Positions 42,309 to 51,227 are shown, counted from the first letter of the stretch. The stretch: 64,000 nucleotides of DNA from Streptomyces mobaraensis (GCF_020099395.1 NZ_CP083590.1:5394001-5458000), one strand, 5' to 3'. A program made the numbers and translations. The notes: a model not told the origin generated them from the letters alone.

Positions 42309-43079
42309 ATGAATCGTTTCACCGACAAGACGGTCCTGATCACCGGCGGCACCAGCGGCATCGGCCTCGCCACGGCCCGCCGCCTCCTCGACGAGGGCGC
42401 GTACGTGGCCATCACCGGCCGGGACGACGCCCGCCTCAAGGCCGCGGTCGAGGAACTCGGCGAGGCCCTCGGCGGTGACCCGGACCGCGTCCTGGCCGTC
42501 CGCGCCGACGCCGCCTCCCCGGCCGACCTCGACGCGCTGATGCGCCGCGTGGAGTCCTGGCGCGGCGGCCTGGACGCGGTCTTCGCCAACGCGGGCATCG
42601 GCATCTTCAAACCCGCCGAGGAGCTGACCGAGGACGACGTCGACCGGATGCTGGACGTCAACGTCAAGGGCGTCTTCTACACCGTGCGCAAAGCACTGCC
42701 GCTGCTGCGGAGGGGCGGCGCGGTGGTCCTCAACGCCTCCTGGACCCTGCACCGCGGCATGGCCGTGGCCTCCGTCTACTCCGCCGGCAAGGCGGCCGTG
42801 CACAACCTGGCCCGCACCTTCGGCGCCGACTTCGCGCCGCGCGGCATCCGCGTCAACTCCGTCAGCGCCGGCTACATCGACACCGAGATGTACCGGGAGT
42901 CCGTCACCGACCCGGCCCAGCACGCCCGCAACACCGCCGACGTGCCGCTCGGCACGCTGGGACGGCCGGAGGACATCGCGGCGGCGGTGGCCTTCCTCGC
43001 GTCGGACGACGCGGCGTACATCACCGGCCAGGACCTGATCGTCGACGGCGGCCTCGTCGGCTCGCTCCCGCAGCGCTGA
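42309..43079 (+). CDS. Short-chain dehydrogenase/reductase
   Basis: 256 residues, classical SDR. Cofactor motif TGGTSGIG (residues 13-20), NAG at about 95-97, a catalytic Ser in NASW, and YSAGK as the Tyr-Lys pair (about 155-159). C-terminal FLASDDAAYITGQDLIVDGG is typical of FabG-like SDRs. The substrate is unknown. The first of two genes, 12 bp upstream of the quinone-oxidoreductase-like gene. The upstream region (42150-42308) shows no recognised operator. Confidence 0.93.
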   Translation: MNRFTDKTVLITGGTSGIGLATARRLLDEGAYVAITGRDDARLKAAVEELGEALGGDPDRVLAVRADAASPADLDALMRRVESWRGGLDAVFANAGIGIFKPAEELTEDDVDRMLDVNVKGVFYTVRKALPLLRRGGAVVLNASWTLHRGMAVASVYSAGKAAVHNLARTFGADFAPRGIRVNSVSAGYIDTEMYRESVTDPAQHARNTADVPLGTLGRPEDIAAAVAFLASDDAAYITGQDLIVDGGLVGSLPQR

Positions 43080-43091
43080 GAGGGCGCCGGA

Positions 43092-44054
43092 ATGCACACG
43101 AGCGCGCTCCCCGCCACCATGCGGGCGATCAGCCAGGACGCCTTCGGCGGCCCGGAGGTCCTGAAGGAGGTCCGGCTGCCCGTCCCGGCGCCGGGCCCCG
43201 GCCGGATCCTGGTCCGGGTGCGGGCGTCGGGCCTCAACCCCACCGACTGGAAGCACCGCGCGGCCCCGGCCTTCCTCGGCGACCCGCCCTTCGTCCTGGG
43301 CTGGGACGTCTCCGGGACGGTCGTGGCGACCGGCCTCGGCGTCACCCTGTTCCGGCCCGGCGACGAGGTCTTCGGCATGCTGCCGCACCCGTACGGCGTG
43401 GGGGCGCACGCCGAGTACGCGGTCGGTCCGACGCGCGCGTTCGCCCGCAGACCGGCGGCCCTGGACCACGTCCACGCGGCCGCCCTCCCCCTCGCGGGGC
43501 TCACCGCCTGGCAGGCGCTGGTGGACGTCGCCGGCGTCGGGCCCGGCGACCGGGTGCTGGTCCACGCGGCCGCCGGGGGCGTAGGCCACCTGGCCGTCCA
43601 GATCGCCAAGGCCCGCGGCGCCCAGGTGACCGGCACGGCCGGCGGCGCCCACCACGCCCTCCTGCGCGAGCTGGGCGCGGACGAACTGATCGACTACCGG
43701 CGGACGGACTTCGCGGCGGCCGGGCTCGCCGGGTTCGACGCCGTCCTCGACCCCATAGGCGGCGACTACCGCACCCGCTCCCTCCCTCTCCTCCGCCCCG
43801 GCGGCACCCTCGTCTCCCTCCAGCCCCACGGCACGGAGGAACTGGCCGCGGCGGCCCGTGCGGCCGGGGTCCGGGGCGAGGTGATGATCGTGGAGGCGGA
43901 CCACGGCGGCATGACCGCGCTCGCCGACCTGGCGGCGGCCGGCCGCCTCCGCCCGGTGGTCGCCGGCACCTACCCGCTGTCCGAGGCCGCGGCGGCCCAT
44001 GCGGCGGGGGAGCGCGGAGGGCGGGCGGGGAAGCTGGTCCTGGTGACGGACTGA
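43092..44054 (+). CDS. NADPH:quinone oxidoreductase-like protein (zinc-less MDR)
   Basis: 320 residues. Medium-chain reductase fold: GroES-like N-terminus (AISQDAFGGPEVLKEVRLPV), then nucleotide motif VHAAAGGVGHLAVQIAKARG (about 155-174) and LGADELIDYRRTDF. Zinc ligands are missing, as in QOR-type enzymes. SD GAGGG precedes ATG 43092. Operon with the SDR. Such pairs often act in redox detoxification; the actual substrate is not predictable. Confidence 0.92.
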   Translation: MHTSALPATMRAISQDAFGGPEVLKEVRLPVPAPGPGRILVRVRASGLNPTDWKHRAAPAFLGDPPFVLGWDVSGTVVATGLGVTLFRPGDEVFGMLPHPYGVGAHAEYAVGPTRAFARRPAALDHVHAAALPLAGLTAWQALVDVAGVGPGDRVLVHAAAGGVGHLAVQIAKARGAQVTGTAGGAHHALLRELGADELIDYRRTDFAAAGLAGFDAVLDPIGGDYRTRSLPLLRPGGTLVSLQPHGTEELAAAARAAGVRGEVMIVEADHGGMTALADLAAAGRLRPVVAGTYPLSEAAAAHAAGERGGRAGKLVLVTD

Positions 44055-44171
44055 CGCGTTGGGTGACGGGGGGTGACGGGGTGGGGCCGGGGCCGCTCGG
44101 CACGGAGGGCCCGGCAGCCGCCCCCGGACGTCACCCCTCCCGCGGACACGACGATCGACCCCGTCCGCCCC

Positions 44172-44243
44172 CTACGGAATCAGCCGATCCGCCCGCTAGG
44201 GAATCAGCCCGTCCGGCCCCTACGGAATCAGCCCATCCGGCCG
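44172..44243 (-). repeat. Tandem duplication of a gene's last codons and stop
   Basis: Three copies of a 24-bp unit on the minus strand, each ending in an in-frame TAG (44222-44220, 44198-44196, 44174-44172). Each encodes a variant of RPDGLIP-stop. Only the first copy is translated, as the C-terminus of the P-loop kinase-like gene. The extra copies act as back-up stop codons. Confidence 0.85.
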
Positions 44244-44753
44244 CTCCAGGATCAGCCCGGCCGTCTCCTCCACGGTCATCCCCGCCGTGTCCAGCCACCA
44301 GCCGGCACCGGCCAGCCGCTGCCGCATCGACCGGTCGAGCGGGGCCACGTCGTAGTCCACCCGCTCCCGCTCCGGGCGCGCGGCGTTGCGCGCCCGGCAT
44401 ACCTCGACCGGCGGCGCGAGCACGACGAACCGCACCGGCCGCGGCCGGAGCAGCCCGACCATGAGGTCGAGCACCTCCCGGTCGGGGACGACGTGGTCGA
44501 CGACGGCCGTGAAGCCCGCGTCGGCGAAGTTCGCGGCGAGCGAGCAGATGTTCCGGGCCCGTAGCAGCAGCTGCCGCCGCGCCTCGGGCTCCGGAAGCCG
44601 CACCACGCTCACCCGCCCGCGAACGATCATGTCCGCCACCGCGTCCCCGGACACCAACGCCGACCGCTCCAGCCTCCCGGCCACCTCCCGCCCCACACTC
44701 GACTTCCCGGCCCCGGGCAGCCCGGAAAGGACCAGACACTCGCCAGGACCCAC
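44220..44753 (-). CDS. P-loop kinase-like protein (chloramphenicol phosphotransferase-like)
   Basis: 177 residues. Walker A GLPGAGKSS at about 10-18, and a Walker B-like AVVDHVVPD. RPVRFVVLAPPVEVCRARNA and ARPERERVDYDVAP resemble the chloramphenicol phosphotransferase/AAA_33 kinase group. GTG 44753 is selected because AGGGAGGGG stands 5 bases before it; upstream ATG 44783 and GTG 44825 give longer, less likely N-termini. It probably phosphorylates a small molecule. The C-terminal RPDGLIP codons are tandemly repeated beyond the stop. Confidence 0.85.
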   Translation of the reverse strand: MGPGECLVLSGLPGAGKSSVGREVAGRLERSALVSGDAVADMIVRGRVSVVRLPEPEARRQLLLRARNICSLAANFADAGFTAVVDHVVPDREVLDLMVGLLRPRPVRFVVLAPPVEVCRARNAARPERERVDYDVAPLDRSMRQRLAGAGWWLDTAGMTVEETAGLILERPDGLIP

Positions 44754-44988
44754 GGAATCCCCTCCCTCGGACGACGCCGCCATCCTGACGCGCCCACCCG
44801 AGCCCCGCACCCCCTTTTCACGCACCTCTCGGTGAGGGGACGGTGACGGCGGGGAGCGGCTGTTGTGAGGCCGCGCATAGGGCCTCGATCACATACGGAC
44901 TTCTTTAGTCCCAGGCGTTCCCGAATTCCCGGGGATTTCCGGGTCTTTCCCGGCTCGGTGAACGATGCGGGGGAGTAGGTCACAGTGC

Positions 44989-45017
44989 TTGTCGGGGTTT
45001 TCGGCCGCCGCTAAGAA
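44989..45017 (+). promoter_or_regulatory. Vegetative-type promoter of the lytic transglycosylase
   Basis: TTGTCG (44989-44994), a 17-bp spacer, then TAAGAA (45012-45017) match the HrdB-type consensus. The start would be near 45024, leaving an about 90-nt leader. I looked for a c-di-AMP (ydaO) riboswitch, common before Streptomyces cell-wall hydrolases, but its conserved core is not evident. Confidence 0.6.
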
Positions 45018-45115
45018 TGGTGGGACCGCACGGCGCCGTACGACCGAGAACGGCGCTTTTCTTTGCGCCGGTCCAGGCCCGTCGCGGTTCCCCGATCCGA
45101 AAGGTTCACCTCTCC

Positions 45116-45796
45116 ATGCGTTCCACCCACTCCGGCTATACCCGTCTGTCCAAGGTCCATAAGTTCTCCGCCGCCGGTCTCGGTGCCGCGGGTGCCGCCG
45201 CGGTCGCGTTCGCGGTGGTCTCCGGTGGTACGGCCGTGGCGGACGCGCGTCCGGTGGTCAAGCCGGTGGCGTTCGAGGCCAAGGCGTTCGAGGGCCAGGG
45301 CCAGGGCGAGGCGGCGCGTCACGCGGACGAGGCCGTGGCCCGGGCGAAGACCGAGGCGGCGGCGAAGGTGAAGGCGGACAAGGACCGCGCGGAGAAGCAG
45401 ACCGCGAACCGCTCCACCGCCCGCAAGCCGATGCGGAAGCCGGCTGCCCCCGCCGCTCCCGCCCCGAAGGCGTACGGCAACGACCTGGAGGGCTGGATCT
45501 CCCAGGCTCTGGACATCATGAAGGCCAAGGGCATCCCGGCCTCGTACGAGGGTGTGAAGCGGAACATCATGCGGGAGTCGACCGGTAACCCGCACGCGAT
45601 CAACGACTGGGACGTCAACGCCGTCAACGGTGTGCCGTCGAAGGGTCTGCTGCAGATCATCGACCCCACCTTCAAGGCGTACCACGTCGAGGGCACGTCC
45701 TGGGACATCTGGGACCCGGTCGCCAACATCGTCGCGTCCTGCAACTACGCGGCCGACAAGTACGGCTCGATGGACAACGTCAACTCCGCGTACTGA
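45116..45796 (+). CDS. Secreted lytic transglycosylase (SLT domain)
   Basis: 226 residues. Signal sequence with a long basic N-region (RLSKVHKFSAAGLGAAGAAA, then VAFAVVSGGTAVADA; cleavage near 44). A Lys/Ala-rich charged linker (about 60-120, KTEAAAKVKADKDRAEKQ) precedes an SLT/RPF-like domain (125-226): NIMRESTGNPHAIN with the catalytic Glu, PSKGLLQIIDPTFKAYH and NIVASCNYAADKYGS. It would cleave peptidoglycan glycan strands during growth or germination. AAAGG lies 12 bases before ATG 45116. Single gene followed by a terminator. Confidence 0.93.
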   Translation: MRSTHSGYTRLSKVHKFSAAGLGAAGAAAVAFAVVSGGTAVADARPVVKPVAFEAKAFEGQGQGEAARHADEAVARAKTEAAAKVKADKDRAEKQTANRSTARKPMRKPAAPAAPAPKAYGNDLEGWISQALDIMKAKGIPASYEGVKRNIMRESTGNPHAINDWDVNAVNGVPSKGLLQIIDPTFKAYHVEGTSWDIWDPVANIVASCNYAADKYGSMDNVNSAY

Positions 45797-45814
45797 CGGA
45801 GAGCGAAACAAAAC

Positions 45815-45859
45815 GCCGGAGGGCGGCGGCACCGGAAACGGATGCCGCCGCCCTTCGGC
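45815..45859 (+). terminator. Terminator after the transglycosylase gene
   Basis: Inverted repeat GCCGGAGGGCGGCGGCA pairs with TGCCGCCGCCCTTCGGC across an 11-base loop, 18 bp after the stop. Confidence 0.85.
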
Positions 45860-45978
45860 CCGCCGTGACACCGTCGCCCGAGGTCACCGCACTCCCCGTC
45901 ACGGGGAGTAGCCGACCGCACCGCACCCCCACAGATCCGACCAAATCATCGCAACAGTTGACGTCTATAGTGTCCTGA

Positions 45979-47376
45979 GTGTTCGCGCGAATAAGCAGCA
46001 GAGACAAGCTCGCCGCGTGGCGGCAACCACGGGTGATCCTGTGGACCGTGGCGGGCGCGGTGACGCTCGCGTTCTTCATCGTGCTGGAGATCGTCGCGCG
46101 CCGTGTCGGCGGCGAGCCGGGCCCGCTGGTCACCCAGGCGAAGGAGCTCGTCTTCCCGCCCAAGCCGGGCCCGCTGTACGCCGGCCTGGCGCTGATGATG
46201 GTGGTCCTCACCTGGCGGCAACGGCTCATCGCGGCGGCCTGGGCGGTCGGCATCGACCTCGTCTTCGTGCTGGGGCGGTGGGCGGCCGACGTCAAGGTGA
46301 CCGACGGCCGCTACTTCGGCAACGGCGCGCTGTGGGTGATGCTGGGCACCGCGGTCATCGCGCTCACACGCCGCACCGGCCGGGAACGCACCCTGCTGCT
46401 CAAGGGCGTCGGACTGGGCCTGCTGCTGGTGGCCGGCCGCAAGGTCGGCGACTCCTGGCTGATGATCACGTGGAAGACCCGCCCGAAGGTGCTCGACCAG
46501 TACGTGGCGACCGCCGACCACGCCCTCGGCAACCCGTCGTGGGCGGCGGGCCGCATCCTCAAGGCCACCGAGCCGATCGGCCCGCACGTCCTCGACCTGG
46601 TCTACGCGCACCTCGCGGTGGCCGCGATCGTCTTCGCGCTGTACCAGCTCCGCAACGTGGCCGCCGAGCGCCGCTTCCCGCAGCACCACCTGATCCGCAC
46701 CTTCCTGGTGATCGGCCTCCTCGGACCGGGCATCTACATGCTCTTCCCGGTCGTCGGCCCGGTCTTCGCCTACGGCCCGGGCGCCTCCGGCACCGGCGGC
46801 GTGGAATGGGCGACGGCCAACATCTGGCCGCACACCCCGCCGGCGATCGGCATCCCGCACCCCTTCACGTACGACGACCTCACCCCGCGCAACTGCATGC
46901 CCAGCCTGCACACGGCCTGGGCCACCGCGATCTTCATCCACTCCCGCAAGGGCCCCCGCTGGGTGCGGTACGGCGGCGCGTTCTGGCTGGCCGCCACCAT
47001 CAGCGCCACCCTGGGCTTCGGCTACCACTACGGCTCGGACGTCATCGCCGGCGTGGTCTTCGCCCTCACCATCGAGGCGGCCATGCGCCTCTACGACCGC
47101 GGCCCCGACCGCTCGGGCATCCTCCTGATCGCCTACGGCACCACAGTCTTCACCGCGTTCCTCCTGGCCTACCGCTTCCTCCCGGTGGAGATGGCCGAAA
47201 ACCCCTGGCTCTTCGGCCCCCTCCTCATCCTGGCCACCCTCTCGGTCATCTACGGCTACCTCCGCACCACCAGACAGTGGGACGCGAACCCCCTCATCCC
47301 CCTCCCGGACCCAAAACCCGCCACGGAACCCCAGCGCGCAGAACCCCAGCCCGCACCGGCGCCAGAACCGGTCTGA
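45979..47376 (+). CDS. PAP2/Aur1-type inositolphosphotransferase-like membrane protein
   Basis: 465 residues with about ten helices. The PAP2 C-terminal motifs are MPSLHTAWATAIF and GYHYGSDVIAGVVFA, typical of Aur1/Ipt1-like proteins. A proline-rich tail (DPKPATEPQRAEPQPAPAPE) is cytoplasmic or extracellular. The start is GTG 45979, with no SD upstream; TATAGT at 45966-45971 would place the transcription start at or next to the GTG, so the mRNA is probably leaderless. Function: transfer or hydrolysis of a lipid-linked phosphate (inference). It ends at a strong terminator at 47401. Confidence 0.88.
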   Translation: MFARISSRDKLAAWRQPRVILWTVAGAVTLAFFIVLEIVARRVGGEPGPLVTQAKELVFPPKPGPLYAGLALMMVVLTWRQRLIAAAWAVGIDLVFVLGRWAADVKVTDGRYFGNGALWVMLGTAVIALTRRTGRERTLLLKGVGLGLLLVAGRKVGDSWLMITWKTRPKVLDQYVATADHALGNPSWAAGRILKATEPIGPHVLDLVYAHLAVAAIVFALYQLRNVAAERRFPQHHLIRTFLVIGLLGPGIYMLFPVVGPVFAYGPGASGTGGVEWATANIWPHTPPAIGIPHPFTYDDLTPRNCMPSLHTAWATAIFIHSRKGPRWVRYGGAFWLAATISATLGFGYHYGSDVIAGVVFALTIEAAMRLYDRGPDRSGILLIAYGTTVFTAFLLAYRFLPVEMAENPWLFGPLLILATLSVIYGYLRTTRQWDANPLIPLPDPKPATEPQRAEPQPAPAPEPV

Positions 47377-47400
47377 CTGTCCCGCACCCACCGCACACAC

Positions 47401-47440
47401 GGCGAGGGCCGCTCCCCGACTACGGGAAGCGGCCCTCGCC
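47401..47440 (+). terminator. Terminator, left border of the accessory cassette
   Basis: GGCGAGGGCCGCT pairs with AGCGGCCCTCGCC around a loop containing CCCCGACTACGGGA. It closely resembles the terminator at 49654-49690; together the two flank the lower-GC cassette. Confidence 0.85.
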
Positions 47441-47576
47441 GCGCGCTCAGAGCGCTGCCTCGCTCCCTAGAGGTTGAGGCGGCAGAGCCTTTTGACCAGT
47501 GGAATTACGCTTCCCTGCCTGGCTCGGCGCACTCCAGCGCACATGGTGTGCCGTCGGCAGGAGCCGAGCCCTGAGC

Positions 47577-48713
47577 TCATGCGTCCGTCCCCAGGGAGCG
47601 GTCCGGCCCGAAGTGACTGACCTCCATGGTGGCGATGCCGCCTGGCGGGCTCGCAAGCACGCCCTGCGCTCTCACCGGAGTACCCGTGTCGTGACAGCGC
47701 ACTGCTAGGTGGTAGGGCTCATCTGCAAGATCGAACCATACGGTCCTCCGGCGGCGTTTGATCAACGTCTCGATGCCCACGCGGCCAGTCGCCTCATCAG
47801 GGCGCCGGCTGAGGTCGGTGATGACTCCGTAAAGCACGTGCTCATGCGTGTAGAGCTGGGATTTCAGCCTGTTGGAGACTTCATCGACGATCTCGATGGC
47901 ATCGCGGTTGAACTCCACGCGGTTGGACGATCCCGGGGGAGGCGAGGCAACCCGGGACCAATTGAACGTGATGTCCAACGCGGCGACCGATTCGGCGTTG
48001 ACGACCTTGCTGAGGGCTCGGCAAAGCTCGTACGAGACCCCCTCACCGACCGAGTCCGCGATCTCGCTACCCGTGGGACGGCGTTCCGAGCTCGCCATTT
48101 GTTCCAACACGCCAAGCGCCCGGGACATGGTCGCCGTCACGCGCCTGTCGAAGAGGGTTTCCTCGATCTCGATGTCGATGTGTTCCTGCTGAGGCACGTA
48201 GACGTCCTCTGGGGACCTGGCCTGACTAATGATCGGCACGATGTAGGAACCGCGGCGAGTCTGTCCCAGCCGGACCTCGCGGGCCTGGTCCTTGGCGCGC
48301 AACGGGAAGTTGCGGAAGTGCCCCTGACGGCGAATCGAGGCAGCGGCAGAGGCCACGCGAAGCCGCTTGGCGGACATGAACAGCTCGTACCCTGCTTCCA
48401 GGGGGATGGAGCCATCGCTGAGGGAAGGGTGGGAAGCCCTGAGGTCGGTGACGTCGTGGTAGACGGTGGCGATTGCATCGTGCACAGTGCGTACATCGCG
48501 GGATTCGAGCCGGGAGACGTCACTGAGAAGAATGTTGGTGCGCTTCGCGAAGTCGGGGGCTCCCGGCTTCATCGGGACCAGGACGACCTTGTCCTCACAG
48601 TCTCGGAAGCGCCACAGTTCGGCCAGTTCACTACCTGAGACGGGGGACCAGCCGGACACTTTGAGGTAACTCCGGATCTCTCCGGGGCCGAAGTCGGGCT
48701 TCACTTGCACCAT
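47577..48713 (-). CDS. Unknown 378-aa protein, partner of DUF4365 gene
   Basis: Unrecognised cytoplasmic protein. The N-terminus (about 8-60: EIRSYLKVSGWSPVSGSELA, ELWRFRDCEDKVVLVPMKPG) and the stretch RTNILLSDVSRLESRDVRTV resemble a domain I have seen in actinobacterial hypotheticals but cannot name. The middle is mixed (SYIVPIISQARSPEDVYVPQ) and the C-terminal third contains RRRRTVWFDLADEPYHLAVR, which looks beta-rich. No signal peptide or helix is present. ATG 48713 follows the DUF4365 stop by one base, so the two are translationally coupled. GC is clearly below the flanking core genes. A role as sensor or effector partner of the nuclease-like protein is inference. Confidence 0.8.
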   Translation of the reverse strand: MVQVKPDFGPGEIRSYLKVSGWSPVSGSELAELWRFRDCEDKVVLVPMKPGAPDFAKRTNILLSDVSRLESRDVRTVHDAIATVYHDVTDLRASHPSLSDGSIPLEAGYELFMSAKRLRVASAAASIRRQGHFRNFPLRAKDQAREVRLGQTRRGSYIVPIISQARSPEDVYVPQQEHIDIEIEETLFDRRVTATMSRALGVLEQMASSERRPTGSEIADSVGEGVSYELCRALSKVVNAESVAALDITFNWSRVASPPPGSSNRVEFNRDAIEIVDEVSNRLKSQLYTHEHVLYGVITDLSRRPDEATGRVGIETLIKRRRRTVWFDLADEPYHLAVRCHDTGTPVRAQGVLASPPGGIATMEVSHFGPDRSLGTDA

Positions 48714-48714
48714 G

Positions 48715-49218
48715 TCAGTTCACCCCCCAGCTGCCGACGCCGGTCATACGGCGCGCCGCATCGAACATGGTGCTCATGGCGCTCACGGTGAGCAGCTGGT
48801 GCTCGGGGAGGTGAATCGCTGTCGTGACGCTGCTGTTCGCCGCTTTCTGACCTTGAAGTGATGCCCAGTAGCCGTGGCAGGCCAAGACGATCGAGTCCGG
48901 CTGGTGGGTCACCCACCTGTCGATGTCCGGTGGGACGATCAATAAGGCGAGGTGGCCGGGCGCTGAGCGGTCGGGTGCTCGCAACTTGTCGTACGTCTCG
49001 ATGTCCAGGTCGAAGCTGAATCCGCCACGAACGGAGCGTGGCTTCTGAGTGCACTTCAGTTGGATGTCGACCATCAATCCGCCTGAACGGAGAGTGATAT
49101 CGACTCCGTCCTTGTCCACATTCCAGTCACAGATCGTGTAACCGCCCTGTGTGGCAAGGGCATGCACGTAAGCGCGACTGACCTGCTCCTTCTGCCAGCT
49201 TGTCGCCTCCGCTGTCAC
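48715..49218 (-). CDS. DUF4365 domain protein (PD-(D/E)XK-like nuclease fold)
   Basis: 167 residues from GTG 49218, which has an excellent GGAGGGG five bases upstream. Domain start SWQKEQVSRAYVHALATQGG is followed by the putative active site WNVDKDGVDITLRSGG and VDIQLKCTQ, a D-x(n)-QxK pattern (Asp40, Gln53, Lys55) of restriction-endonuclease-like folds. Then come FSFDLDIETYDKLRAPDRSA and LIVPPDIDRWV. DUF4365 proteins occur often in mobile and defence islands (family recollection). A longer version from ATG 49326 (AGGGGGG ten bases before) is possible. First gene of a two-gene operon in a low-GC cassette. Confidence 0.82.
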   Translation of the reverse strand: MTAEATSWQKEQVSRAYVHALATQGGYTICDWNVDKDGVDITLRSGGLMVDIQLKCTQKPRSVRGGFSFDLDIETYDKLRAPDRSAPGHLALLIVPPDIDRWVTHQPDSIVLACHGYWASLQGQKAANSSVTTAIHLPEHQLLTVSAMSTMFDAARRMTGVGSWGVN

Positions 49219-49653
49219 CCGATCCCCTCCCCGTCGAGTGATCGTGAGGATAGTCCTGTGAGGATCACCGGGGAATAGGGCTCGTGTGACCTTGCGACAG
49301 ACGATGTTGTGGTTGAGGTCGCGCATGCGTTACATCCCCCCTTGAATCGAACAAGCGATCCATTGCCTCTAGGGATACCAGAAGGCTCTGACATCGGGTG
49401 CTGTGCCCATCGCGAACACCGAGTGCTGATCGGGCCGCAGCGACGAGTTGTACGAGGCGGGCGTGCGACAAGCATGGTCCTCGGGCGGGGGTAGCCCCGA
49501 TGTCGTCGTCGCCCCGGTCGGCCTTCACCTTGCAGTACCGACATCGGCGGCAGCCCACCGATGAGACCTCGCCGAACAGGGCCTGCTCGACGAAAGGCCT
49601 GCTCGACCCGTGCCGCCCCGGGCGGGAAGCCGGCCGCTGTACCGATAACCGGC
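49219..49653. other. Upstream region of the DUF4365 cassette
   Basis: About 430 bp. An imperfect inverted repeat at 49237-49267 (GTGATCGTGAGGA, centre TAGT, CCTGTGAGGATCAC) lies 19 bp upstream of the DUF4365 start and may be an operator or promoter element. A minus-strand frame from GTG 49558 starts with a CxxCxxC-like sequence (GCRRCRYCKVKADRGDDD), but overlaps the cassette promoter and is not clearly a gene. Nothing else was recognised. Confidence 0.4.
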
Positions 49654-49690
49654 CGAGGGCCGCTACCCGGCTATCGGGTAGCGGCCCTCG
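49654..49690 (-). terminator. Terminator after glnA, right border of the cassette
   Basis: CGAGGGCCGCTACCCG pairs perfectly with CGGGTAGCGGCCCTCG over a five-base loop (GCTAT), about 54 bp downstream of the glnA stop. Confidence 0.9.
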
Positions 49691-49743
49691 CAGTGGCCTT
49701 GCGCCAAGAAAAGGGCCGGGCGGTGCGCGCCCGGCCCCGCCTC

Positions 49744-51153
49744 CTAGATGTCGAAGTACAGCTCGAACTCGTGCGGGTGCGGCCGCAGCTGCATCGGGGC
49801 GATTTCGTTGGTGCGCTTGTAGTCGATCCAGGTCTCGATCAGGTCGGACGTGAAGACGCCGCCGGCCTGGAGGTACTCGTTGTCGGCCTCAAGGGCTTCG
49901 AGGACGGCGGGGAGGGAGGTGGGGACCTGGGGGACGTTGGCGTGCTCGTCGGGGGCGAGCTCGTAGAGGTCCTTGTCGATCGGCTCGGCGGGCTCGATCT
50001 TGTTCTTGACGCCGTCGAGGCCGGCCAGGAGGAGGGCCGAGAAGGCGAGGTACGGGTTGGAGGACGGGTCCGGGGCGCGGAACTCGACGCGCTTGGCCTT
50101 CGGGTTGGAGCCCGTGATCGGGATGCGCATCGCGGCGGAGCGGTTGCGCTGCGAGTAGACCAGGTTGACCGGGGCCTCGAAGCCGGGGACCAGGCGGTGG
50201 TACGAGTTCACCGTCGGGTTGGTGAAGGCCAGCAGCGACGGGGCGTGCTTGAGGATGCCGCCGATGTAGTAGCGGGCGGTGTCGGAGAGGCCCGCGTAGC
50301 CCTGCTCGTCGTAGAAGAGGGGCTCGCCGCCGGTCCACAGGGACTGGTGGACGTGCATACCGGAGCCGTTGTCGCCGAAGATCGGCTTGGGCATGAAGGT
50401 GGCGGTCTTGCCGTTGCGCCAGGCGACGTTCTTCACGATGTACTTGAAGAGCATCAGGTCGTCGGCGGCGGCGAGGAGGGTGTTGAACTTGTAGTTGATC
50501 TCCGCCTGGCCGGCGGTGCCCACCTCGTGGTGCTGGCGCTCGACCTGGAGGCCGGCCTTGTCCAGCTCCAGGGAGATCTCGGCGCGCAGGTCGGCGAAGT
50601 GGTCGACCGGCGGGGCCGGGAAGTAGCCGCCCTTGTAGCGGACCTTGTAGCCGCGGTTGTTCTCCACCGCACCGGTGTTCCAGGCGCCGGCCTCGGAGTC
50701 GATGTGGTAGAAGGACTGGTTCGCCGACGTCTCGAAACGGACGTTGTCGAAGACGTAGAACTCGGCCTCGGGGCCGAAGAACGCGGTGTCCGCGATGCCG
50801 GTGGACGCGAGGTACGCCTCGGCCTTCTTCGCCACGTTCCGCGGGTCACGGCTGTACTGCTCGCCGGTGATCGGGTCGTGGATGAAGAAGTTGATGTTGA
50901 GGGTCTTGTCCCGGCGGAACGGGTCCACGCGCGCCGTGGAGAGGTCGGCGCGCAGGGCCATGTCGGACTCGTGGATGGCCTGGAAACCGCGGATGGACGA
51001 GCCGTCGAAGGCCAGCTCCTCCTCGGGGTCGAACGCCGCCGCCGGAATGGTGAAGTGCTGCATCACACCCGGCAGGTCACAGAAACGGACATCGACGAAC
51101 TTGACGTCCTCGTCCTTGATGAACTTCTTGGCGTCGTCGCCGTTCTGGAACAT
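49744..51153 (-). CDS. glnA: Glutamine synthetase type I
   Basis: 469 residues, the housekeeping dodecameric GSI that makes glutamine from glutamate, ammonia and ATP. Conserved sites: [10 protein letters not shown] (Glu129, Glu131), [25 protein letters not shown] (His267, His269), and [10 protein letters not shown]. The adenylylation site is [11 protein letters not shown] with Tyr397, the expected target of GlnE in this window. ATG 51153 has a strong GGAGGG SD. The promoter carries two GlnR boxes at 51228-51265. It ends at the terminator at 49654. Single-gene unit. Confidence 0.98.
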   Translation of the reverse strand: MFQNGDDAKKFIKDEDVKFVDVRFCDLPGVMQHFTIPAAAFDPEEELAFDGSSIRGFQAIHESDMALRADLSTARVDPFRRDKTLNINFFIHDPITGEQYSRDPRNVAKKAEAYLASTGIADTAFFGPEAEFYVFDNVRFETSANQSFYHIDSEAGAWNTGAVENNRGYKVRYKGGYFPAPPVDHFADLRAEISLELDKAGLQVERQHHEVGTAGQAEINYKFNTLLAAADDLMLFKYIVKNVAWRNGKTATFMPKPIFGDNGSGMHVHQSLWTGGEPLFYDEQGYAGLSDTARYYIGGILKHAPSLLAFTNPTVNSYHRLVPGFEAPVNLVYSQRNRSAAMRIPITGSNPKAKRVEFRAPDPSSNPYLAFSALLLAGLDGVKNKIEPAEPIDKDLYELAPDEHANVPQVPTSLPAVLEALEADNEYLQAGGVFTSDLIETWIDYKRTNEIAPMQLRPHPHEFELYFDI

Positions 51154-51227
51154 CCAACCCTCCTAGCCCGGCCGCCAGCGGTCGGGGATTGCTTCGGTGG
51201 TGCTGCGGCCGACCCTAGAGAGACCGG

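Noticed and set aside
41307..44000. Minus-strand open frame of 897 codons
   Set aside because: Only its last 262 codons (the PAP2 protein) show family motifs; the rest is antisense to the SDR and MDR genes.
44860..45116. ydaO (c-di-AMP) riboswitch before the lytic transglycosylase
   Set aside because: This riboswitch is common at such genes, but the conserved GGGGTGAA-type core and flanking stems could not be found. A covariance model search (Infernal, RF00379) would settle it.
47450..47540. tRNA-like sequence at the left edge of the DUF4365 cassette
   Set aside because: Fragments such as CCTTTTGACC and CAGTGG suggested an attachment site in a tRNA, but no cloverleaf, acceptor stem or T-loop could be assembled.
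49265..49558. Minus-strand ORF starting with GCRRCRYCKVKADRGDDD
   Set aside because: The cysteine-rich start is tempting, but the frame crosses the promoter of the DUF4365 operon, loses protein-like character after about 40 residues and has only a weak SD.
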